From Alphaproteobacteria bacterium (GTDB taxonomy: Bacteria; Pseudomonadota; Alphaproteobacteria; Rhodobacterales; Rhodobacteraceae), in NCBI GenBank assembly GCA_024279075.1, contig JAJRRX010000123.1, positions 1 through 5,944 on the forward strand: a DNA stretch of 5,944 nucleotides. The letters are read 5' to 3'. The notes beneath the pieces were generated by a model. That model saw only the letters and a list, made by a program, of their open reading frames with translations, ran no database searches and was not told the DNA's origin. Every line of letters starts with the position of its first letter. The first letter of the stretch is position 1. The position numbers were made by a program, and so were the translations under genes. Below, piece after piece: positions 1 to 4,783 of the stretch.

Positions 1-88
1 AATTGGCCCTGCTGCCAATATAGCGCAAAGTTGATCGACAGCCTCCCGCTTTTCCCCTAGCATAGCTAAAAAATAGTAAAGGTGACGA

Positions 89-901
89 ATGAAACTGGCC
101 AATATTTTACTTGCGGTTGCCCTTATCCTTGCCCCGGTGGGCTGGTATTTGGCGCATATGCTTTTTTTCACCACCTCAAGCTTTGCCAGCAAAGCCGAAT
201 TTGAGGCAATGCAGGAAAAGCTTACGGCGCTAACGATAGATTTTAACAGCTTGCAGCAGCAAATCACCAATCAAGGCCAGCGCGCGGCCGAGGCGCAAAC
301 CACAACTTACTCAGATTCCACAAATGAAACCAACGGCTTGGTGGATATTTATACGCAGGTGGTAAATATAGCCAACCGGCGCGAGGTCAATGACGGCCTT
401 ACCAATTCCTCTTCGAGCTACTTGGTTGGCGTTTTTGGCCCGCCACGTGAAGATCTTTCGCAAGAGTGCCAATCCATGACCAACCCGATCCTGAAGGACC
501 TTGTGGTCACCCGCGATGTTGGCCCGATCCGCGTGACCATGTTGGAACCGGCGATTGTCTCGCTACAACAGGTGTTTAAAAATGTGCAAGTGTTTGAGCC
601 CGAGCTTTATGACCGCCTCTCCACCGCCGGTTCGCTTTGCGTTCGGCTGATCCGTGGTTCTGAAACCTCGATTTCCACGCATGCTTACGGCCTGTCGGTC
701 GACCTAAATATCGACGGCCAGCTAGACACCCTAGGCGATAGCAAAACCCAGCTTGGCTTGACGATACTTGCGGAATTTTTCAAAAAAGAAGGCTGGTATT
801 GGGGTGCAGGCTTTGGCCGTGAAGACAGCATGCACTTTCAGGTCTCGCGGGAAAAGATCGAAACATGGCGGCGGTTGGGGCAAATCCCGAGCGGCAACTA
901 A
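89..901 (+). CDS. Membrane-anchored M15-family D-Ala-D-Ala carboxypeptidase-like peptidase
   Basis: This is a 270-residue protein, probably a zinc peptidase that trims peptidoglycan stem peptides on the periplasmic side of the inner membrane. A hydrophobic segment at about residues 4-27 acts as a signal anchor, and residues 35-62 look like a short coiled coil. The catalytic domain lies in the C-terminal half. H198, G201 and D205 sit in THAYGLSVDLN, matching the HxxGxxxD zinc motif of the VanY/M15 group, and D246 plus H249 in EDSMHF supply the second catalytic/zinc block. AAAGG about seven bases before the ATG supports the start. The gene appears to stand alone: mipZ converges on it from the other side of a hairpin-rich gap. 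Carboxypeptidase versus L-Ala-D-Glu endopeptidase specificity cannot be decided from sequence. The family call is firm; the exact substrate is inferred. Confidence 0.82.
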   Translation: MKLANILLAVALILAPVGWYLAHMLFFTTSSFASKAEFEAMQEKLTALTIDFNSLQQQITNQGQRAAEAQTTTYSDSTNETNGLVDIYTQVVNIANRREVNDGLTNSSSSYLVGVFGPPREDLSQECQSMTNPILKDLVVTRDVGPIRVTMLEPAIVSLQQVFKNVQVFEPELYDRLSTAGSLCVRLIRGSETSISTHAYGLSVDLNIDGQLDTLGDSKTQLGLTILAEFFKKEGWYWGAGFGREDSMHFQVSREKIETWRRLGQIPSGN

Positions 902-1250
902 GCCGAAATCCATGGCCACCTATTTCCGGTGTTACACACCGGACCAAGCCTCGCCTTCGGCTCGGTGGCGGCGCGTTAAGGGGTGTGCTTGTGTCAAGGC
1001 CATGCGCGCACCGCGTTGCGGAGTTAGCGCTTATAGTCAGCTTGTTAGGGGCGCTGCCCCTCGCTGTGCTCACCCCGGAGTATTTCTGAAAAGAAGAAGG
1101 GTGACATCTTTCTTTTCCAAGTATCTATCTTAACTGGCCAAACGCACTGTCGTTTCAACGCGGCGCGCGCGCAGCCCTGCCACGTAAACCAAAGCCAGCC
1201 GCTCCGAGGCAAAGCCCAATGGGCGGGAGTGCTCGGGTTTTCGGCAGGCT
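902..1250. other. Hairpin-rich convergent intergenic region
   Basis: This 349-bp gap lies between the convergent peptidase gene and mipZ. I see no recognisable gene in it. It contains four inverted repeats: 926-932/936-942 (perfect CCGGTGT/ACACCGG, 3-nt loop), 944-950/959-965 (one mismatch), 1047-1052/1056-1061 (AGGGGC/GCCCCT, 3-nt loop) and 1088-1096/1109-1117 (AT-rich, one wobble pair). None has a clean downstream T-run, so they are not textbook Rho-independent terminators, although they may help stop or stabilise the converging transcripts. CCCCGGAGTATTT followed by AAGAAGAAGG (1073-1100) resembles a recurrent gene-tail sequence I recall from Rhodobacterales genomes; that link is from memory. 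A minus-strand open frame ending at 1130 is discussed under findings. Confidence 0.55.
926..942. repeat. Perfect 7-bp inverted repeat after the peptidase gene
   Basis: CCGGTGT (926-932) and ACACCGG (936-942) are perfectly complementary with a three-base loop, 25 bp after the peptidase stop codon. The strong GC-rich stem suits an mRNA 3'-end hairpin, but no U-tract follows, so termination is only a possibility. The near-palindrome could also be a protein-binding site. Confidence 0.5.
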
Positions 1251-2060
1251 TTAAAACCGGATTTCGACCTTGGGCAGGTTCAGCGCCTTCACCAATTCAC
1301 GCACCTCTTGCCGTGCGGCAATATTGGAAAGGCTCATGCTAAGGCGATTGGTCTTTTTTAGGTCCAGCAGCGTTAGCCCCATGGCAAACAACTCGCGAAA
1401 GATCACGCGCTCGGAAAACCCGGGCACAATGCGAAAACCGATGCGTTTGGAAAGGTTCTCCAAAGCTTTTCCCACTTTGCGGCGGTTATGGGCCTGATTA
1501 TGTGCCAGCCGATTGCGCAGCACCACCCAATCCACCGGTTTTAGCCCGGCTGAGGCCCTGAGCTGCCGCGCCTCCCATACCAGCTCTGAATAGACAGACG
1601 GCCCCAGCACCTTGCCGGTTTTGGCATCTATCCGCGCCAGCAGATCAAAATCTACCAGTGAGTCATTCATCGGGGTGATCAGCGTGTCCGCCGTTGAGTG
1701 CGCCATGCGGGCATAGCGGGTGTCAGAGCCAGGGCAATCTATCAAGATAAAATCACAGTTTTCATCTAGCGTGGCCAGTGCTTGTGCAAAGCGCTCTTCT
1801 TCCTCGGTCTGCGCGGCCTCGATGCTATCGGCTTGCGACAGCCGAAGGGTAAACTGGCGGGGCATGGAAAGCTCCATGTCATCGCGCGCTGCCGTGGCGG
1901 CACGATTCTCCAAATAGCGAAAAAAGCTTTGCTGACGCAGGTCAAGATCTATGGCCCCGACCGCCTTTCCCGCTGCCATAAGCGCGGCACACAGGTGCAT
2001 GGCCGTGGTGGATTTCCCCGACCCGCCTTTTTCATTCCCCAAAACAATCACATGCGCCAT
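1251..2060 (-). CDS. mipZ: MipZ-type ParA-family ATPase, regulator of division-site placement
   Basis: This 269-residue P-loop ATPase matches Caulobacter MipZ along its length. MipZ forms ATP-dependent dimers that spread from ParB at the chromosomal origin and block FtsZ polymerisation near the poles, so that the ring forms at midcell. Visible motifs are VIVLGNEKGGSGKST with the deviant Walker A (K11 and K16), AIDLDLRQ at 37-43, FILIDCPG at 104-111 and PMNDSLVDFDLL at 130-141. The family-specific stretches DWVVLRNRL (177-185) and RVIFRELF (218-225) separate MipZ from ordinary ParA. Start choice: TTG 2066, ATG 2063 and ATG 2060 are consecutive. AAGGG at 2072-2068 is seven bases from ATG 2060, and MAHVIV aligns with the Caulobacter N-terminus, so 2060 is preferred. 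It is divergent from the oxidoreductase gene. No parAB neighbours are in view. Confidence 0.93.
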   Translation of the reverse strand: MAHVIVLGNEKGGSGKSTTAMHLCAALMAAGKAVGAIDLDLRQQSFFRYLENRAATAARDDMELSMPRQFTLRLSQADSIEAAQTEEEERFAQALATLDENCDFILIDCPGSDTRYARMAHSTADTLITPMNDSLVDFDLLARIDAKTGKVLGPSVYSELVWEARQLRASAGLKPVDWVVLRNRLAHNQAHNRRKVGKALENLSKRIGFRIVPGFSERVIFRELFAMGLTLLDLKKTNRLSMSLSNIAARQEVRELVKALNLPKVEIRF

Positions 2061-2210
2061 CATCAAACCCTTGCATTTAACCCTCTCTCTTTACCCGATG
2101 AATTTAGCAGGGGGAAGGTGTGAAAAACGTTGCTAAAAATGCTTGCCAAACCATACTAATCGGCGTTCAGTCATGGCCACGAGATTATTCTAGCCCTAAA
2201 AGGCAAGCAC
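2061..2210. promoter_or_regulatory. Divergent promoter region between mipZ and the oxidoreductase gene
   Basis: This 150-bp region must hold the start signals of both divergent genes. On the plus strand, TTGCTA (2130-2135) and CATACT (2152-2157) with a 16-bp spacer form a weak sigma70-like pair that would start transcription near 2164. I found no convincing minus-strand pair for mipZ. Ribosome-binding sites are AAGGG for mipZ (2072-2068) and AAAAGG (2198-2203) seven bases before the oxidoreductase ATG. The region is inferred from gene orientation; the specific promoter boxes are tentative. Confidence 0.35.
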
Positions 2211-3494
2211 ATGAAAACTACGCCTCTATGGTGGGAATTTCCCGAATGGGAAAACCGCCCAACCACCGTCGCTCCGCCGCCTGCAAAGATAGATGTCGCC
2301 ATTGTTGGCGCGGGTTATACGGGGCTAAATACAGCGCTGGTGCTGGCCCGTGCAGGGGTTTCGGTGGCTGTGTTCGAGGCCGGAGAATTTGGCGAGGGGG
2401 CCAGCGCGCGCAATGGCGGCATGGTTGGGCCGAGCTTTCATAAGCTTGGGGTAAACGGCATGAAGCAGCAATTTGGCGAGGCGGTCGCCAATGGAATCTT
2501 GGTTGAAAGCATCGGGTTTGTTGACCATTTGGAAGCCTTTCTGAAAACTGAAAATATTGATGCAGATTTCAAAAGAACCGGCCGCCTGCTAGGCGCGCGC
2601 CGGCCCGCTGATCTTGAACGCTATAAGCGTATGCTGGAAACTTTGCAGAGCGCTTGTGCGGTCAAAGGCCATATTGTCGCCAACCAAGATATGCCAAGCG
2701 AGATTGGTTCGCATCACTACGTGGGTGGCCTCGTATTCCCCACCGATGGCGGGTTAAACCCGGCCAAATATTTGGCGGGCCTTGCGCAAAAACTTGTGGA
2801 GGCAGGCGGGCAGATATTCACCCAAACCCCCGTTGAAAAAATCTCATTAACCGCTAAAGGCCATATGCTTATGACCCCGCGCGGCGAGGTTCTAGCCGAT
2901 GAAATTGCGGTTTGCACTAATGGTTACACTGGCAAACAATTCGGCGCGCTTCGCCGCCGCATATTCCCGCTCCGTAGCGCCATTCTGGCCACAGAAGAGC
3001 TGCCAACCACGCTTATGGACGAGCTTTTCCCCAACCGCCGGATGCACGGAGACAGCCGCCGCTTGGTGGCTTATTACCGCCCCTCGCCTGATGGAAAACG
3101 CTTACTATTTGGGGGCCGCGCCGTGGGCCTAACCGAGCGCCCGCCTGCCAATGAGCGCCTGCTGCGCCACATGATGATTGAGGTTTTTCCGCAGCTCCGA
3201 GCCGTTAAAACCACCCATGTGTGGTCTGGCCTTGTGGCCTATACCTTTAGCCACGCGCCCCATATTGGCAAGCTTGACGGGGTGCATTATGCCATGGGCT
3301 ATGTTGGTTCAGGCGTGGCGCGCGCGAGCTATTTTGGTCAAAAGTTGGGCCAAAAAATATTGGGCAACGAGGATGCGGGTAAAACATCGTTTGACCAGCT
3401 TAGCTTTAAAACCAAGCCGCTCTATAACGGCAATCCTTGGTTTATGCCCGGCCTCGTGCGCTGGCAAAGCCTGCTCGACAAGTTCAAGCTATAA
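2211..3494 (+). CDS. FAD-dependent oxidoreductase of the DAO family (PuuB/OrdL-like)
   Basis: This 427-residue flavoprotein is close to the normal length for the D-amino-acid oxidase/gamma-glutamylputrescine oxidase group (COG0665). These enzymes oxidise amines or N-substituted amino acids and usually pass electrons to oxygen. An N-terminal TPLWWEFPEW precedes the Rossmann dinucleotide fold DVAIVGAGYTGLNTALVLARAG, with G33, G35 and G38 as the glycine signature and E56 in VAVFEAG as the likely FAD-ribose ligand. GASARNGGM (63-71) is the family's flavin-binding loop. The C-terminal YAMGYVGSGVARASYFG closes the FAD site, and the end (NPWFMPGLVRW) is typical of the OrdL branch. No signal peptide is present, so it is cytoplasmic. 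The start has AAAAGG at seven-base spacing. It is a single-gene unit ending at a strong terminator, with no polyamine or sarcosine genes alongside, so the substrate is unknown. The family call is secure. Confidence 0.88.
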   Translation: MKTTPLWWEFPEWENRPTTVAPPPAKIDVAIVGAGYTGLNTALVLARAGVSVAVFEAGEFGEGASARNGGMVGPSFHKLGVNGMKQQFGEAVANGILVESIGFVDHLEAFLKTENIDADFKRTGRLLGARRPADLERYKRMLETLQSACAVKGHIVANQDMPSEIGSHHYVGGLVFPTDGGLNPAKYLAGLAQKLVEAGGQIFTQTPVEKISLTAKGHMLMTPRGEVLADEIAVCTNGYTGKQFGALRRRIFPLRSAILATEELPTTLMDELFPNRRMHGDSRRLVAYYRPSPDGKRLLFGGRAVGLTERPPANERLLRHMMIEVFPQLRAVKTTHVWSGLVAYTFSHAPHIGKLDGVHYAMGYVGSGVARASYFGQKLGQKILGNEDAGKTSFDQLSFKTKPLYNGNPWFMPGLVRWQSLLDKFKL

Positions 3495-3496
3495 AA

Positions 3497-3530
3497 AAAG
3501 CCGCCCCCGTAAGGAGCGGCTTTCTTTTTT
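3497..3530. terminator. Bidirectional Rho-independent terminator
   Basis: AAAGCCGC (3497-3504) pairs with GCGGCTTT (3516-3523). Two more C-G pairs (3506-3507/3513-3514) follow across a C/A mismatch and enclose a CGTAA loop. On the plus strand the stem is followed by CTTTTTT; on the minus strand it is followed by a T-run from the A-tract before 3497. It therefore serves both the oxidoreductase gene, whose stop codon lies 2 bp before the left arm, and the converging rplS-rpmE operon. Confidence 0.92.
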
Positions 3531-3545
3531 CCGAAAAAACTTGGC

Positions 3546-3767
3546 TTAAAACCCAAGGCCTTCGTATTTTTTCTTGAACTTGGACACACGGCCGCCGGTA
3601 TCCAGCAGGCGATGGCCACCGCCGGTCCAGGCCGGGTGCACGGTTGGGTCAATGTCGAGCACCAAGGTTTCGCCCGGCTTGCCGTAGGTCGAAAAGGTTT
3701 TATATTCGGTGCCATCGGTCATTTTAACCGTGATCTCGTGGTATTCTGGGTGGATGTCGTTTTTCAT
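3546..3767 (-). CDS. rpmE: 50S ribosomal protein bL31, cysteine-free form
   Basis: This 73-residue protein is full length for bL31, which sits at the central protuberance of the large subunit and helps bridge it to the small subunit. MKNDIHPEYHEITVKMTDG and DPTVHPAWTGG, ending in RVSKFKKKYEGLGF, are the alphaproteobacterial signature. There is no cysteine at all, so it lacks the zinc-binding CxxC ligands of the C+ form and cannot act as a zinc store. It follows rplS with a 4-bp gap. Its ribosome-binding site AGAAGGG lies within the last codons of rplS, which suggests coupled translation. The bidirectional terminator at 3497-3530 lies just beyond the stop. Confidence 0.95.
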   Translation of the reverse strand: MKNDIHPEYHEITVKMTDGTEYKTFSTYGKPGETLVLDIDPTVHPAWTGGGHRLLDTGGRVSKFKKKYEGLGF

Positions 3768-3771
3768 CGTT

Positions 3772-4152
3772 TTAACCCTTCTCTTTCAGCGGCTTATAGT
3801 TTGTATTCTCGGCAATACGAGCAGATTTGCCACGGCGCGCACGCAGGTAGTAAAGCTTGGCGCGGCGAACCCGGCCACGGCGAACAACGGTGATGTTGTC
3901 AATATTTGGCGAGTGGAGCGGGAATACGCGCTCTACGCCCTCACCAAAGGAGATTTTGCGCACGGTAAACGCAGCACCAATGCCGCCGCCGCCTTTGCGT
4001 GCAATGCAAACGCCCTCATAATTCTGTACACGAGAGCGGGTGCCCTCGGTCACTTTATAACCTACGCGGATGGTGTCGCCGGCCTTAAAATCCGGAATCT
4101 CTGCGCCCAGCGCAGCGATCTGCTCGGCTTCGAGCTGTTCAATGATATTCAT
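3772..4152 (-). CDS. rplS: 50S ribosomal protein bL19
   Basis: This 126-residue bL19 lies at the interface of the 30S and 50S subunits. The conserved blocks are MNIIEQLEAEQIAAL at the start, GDTIRVGYKVTEGTRSRVQ, RKISFGEGVERVFPLHSP, and RRAKLYYLRARRGKSARI near the end. The ATG at 4152 is preferred: AAGGA lies about seven bases before it and the N-terminus matches the family. A longer in-frame start at ATG 4254 would add 34 residues with no counterpart in bL19, and the frame stays open up to the stop at 4365-4363. It forms an operon with rpmE 4 bp downstream. In related bacteria trmD normally sits directly upstream, but it is not seen here, so this pair probably has its own promoter. Confidence 0.94.
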   Translation of the reverse strand: MNIIEQLEAEQIAALGAEIPDFKAGDTIRVGYKVTEGTRSRVQNYEGVCIARKGGGGIGAAFTVRKISFGEGVERVFPLHSPNIDNITVVRRGRVRRAKLYYLRARRGKSARIAENTNYKPLKEKG

Positions 4153-4298
4153 CACATTTCCTTTGCTCACCTTGTCGGTGAAGTTGCTCGCGTCCGAGAG
4201 CTCTTGGTCTTCCACCGAGTCCGCATATGCGCTCGCCAGAGGTCGGGACGACATTAATTTGTGGCGTTTCAGCGTTATTTTTAGAGCCGCACTGCCAT

Positions 4299-4316
4299 TT
4301 GAGGGGAGAACCTCAA
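4299..4316 (-). other. Hairpin in the putative rplS leader
   Basis: TTGAGG (4299-4304) and CCTCAA (4311-4316) form a perfect 6-bp stem with a six-base loop, about 150 bases upstream of the rplS start. If transcription begins near 4320, this hairpin would sit at the very 5' end of the rplS mRNA. A stability element or an autoregulatory leader are both possible; I know of no described L19 leader of this form in alphaproteobacteria. Confidence 0.35.
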
Positions 4317-4327
4317 GAGCATTGCGA

Positions 4328-4355
4328 CCAATAAAACCAAGCGGCCTGCTGCCAA
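4328..4355 (-). promoter_or_regulatory. Candidate rplS-rpmE promoter
   Basis: On the minus strand, TTGGCA (4355-4350) and TATTGG (4333-4328) are separated by 16 bp. The -35 box is good (5 of 6 to TTGACA) but the -10 box is poor. It is proposed because rplS lacks its usual upstream gene and needs its own start. It would give a leader of roughly 170 bases. Confidence 0.25.
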
Positions 4356-4375
4356 AACGCCCTTACATGTACGAA

Positions 4376-4498
4376 TCATCTGTGTAGAGGAGCATCAACC
4401 GAGGCGATATACTGTGAAATGGCGCCATGTTCAAGGCCTGCTTTGCGGGCCAGATAATCACGCAGCTGGTTTTTTGTGCCAATATATTGGCGAGTCTT
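4376..4498 (-). pseudogene. Possible C-terminal gene remnant, unrecognised
   Basis: On the minus strand a frame is open for 40 codons after an in-frame stop (TGA immediately upstream) and ends at TGA 4378-4376. Its translation has a normal, non-shadow composition, including QLRDYLARKAGLEHGAISQY and then IASVDAPLHR. GAISQYI after a short amphipathic stretch faintly resembles the recognition helix of a helix-turn-helix protein, but it is too short to assign. No start codon with a ribosome-binding site is visible. Another minus-strand frame upstream also reads gene-like (an LQPERLANILA stretch), as expected for a frameshifted remnant. It could equally be chance. It does not match any bL19-operon protein I know. 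Confidence 0.25.
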
Positions 4499-4673
4499 TC
4501 AGGTTGCAAAATATACTACAGGCTGTGGTCGCGCCAGATGGCAAAGTGAACGTAATGTGGAGATATTCTTGCTGCCGGGACAGCAAAAGTACCGGCTATT
4601 CCTCTTTTCAATCGCGGCCCTTAAAGCGAAAATACTCGACAAACAACTCTTTGGAATGTAAACCTCTATCGTA

Positions 4674-4689
4674 TTAACGGAAAATTAAC
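4674..4689. promoter_or_regulatory. CtrA-type binding site, TTAA-N7-TTAAC
   Basis: TTAA (4674-4677) and TTAAC (4685-4689) are separated by exactly seven bases. This matches the consensus of CtrA, the cell-cycle and motility response regulator of alphaproteobacteria. The half-sites are also part of an 11-bp direct repeat of ATTAAC. The left half overlaps TATTAA (4672-4677), a possible -10 box for TTGGAA at 4651-4656 (15-bp spacer), so binding there could repress. It lies 18 bp upstream of ATG 4707 and about 95 bp upstream of GTG 4784. I noticed no second TTAA pair with this spacing in the window. Binding is inferred. Confidence 0.4.
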
Positions 4690-4783
4690 ACTTTGAGCAA
4701 ACCGCCATGTCTGCTTCTCGATCTGAAAGTGCATCCGCAAATCCCTTCTTGGGACAGCCGGATCTGATGTACTTGTAGGGGGC

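Larger units (their letters stand above)
4153..4783. other. Long intergenic region upstream of rplS and of the RTX gene
   Basis: This 631-bp stretch separates the divergent rplS operon and RTX gene and contains no intact gene that I recognise. From left to right it holds the probable 5' leader of rplS (4153-4327), with a 6-bp hairpin at 4299-4316; a weak minus-strand promoter candidate (4328-4355); and a 40-codon minus-strand open fragment ending at 4376. After these come AT-richer DNA with frames broken on both strands (about 4500-4670), a CtrA-type box (4674-4689) and an ATG at 4707 that may be the original RTX start. A plus-strand frame at 4414-4677 (GTG start, 87 codons) has no recognisable family and overlaps the minus-strand fragment; I do not call it a gene. 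Confidence 0.5.

Noticed and set aside
768..1133. 121-codon plus-strand frame overlapping the end of the peptidase gene
   Set aside because: It lies largely antiphase to the M15 gene and then runs through hairpins; its arginine/lysine-rich translation resembles no protein and it has no ribosome-binding site.
2061..2063. mipZ starting at TTG 2066 or ATG 2063
   Set aside because: The AAGGG site is only 1-4 bases from these starts, against a normal seven bases from ATG 2060.
4152..4254. Longer rplS starting at ATG 4254 (160 residues)
   Set aside because: The extra 34 residues have no counterpart in bL19, while ATG 4152 has a good ribosome-binding site and the conserved MNIIEQLEAEQ start; kept only as an open question in findings.
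3709..4257. 182-codon plus-strand frame across rplS and rpmE
   Set aside because: It is antisense to two certain ribosomal protein genes; the open frame is a by-product of their codon bias.
4414..4677. 87-codon plus-strand frame with GTG start
   Set aside because: No family resemblance, no clear ribosome-binding site, erratic codon use, and it overlaps the more gene-like minus-strand fragment.
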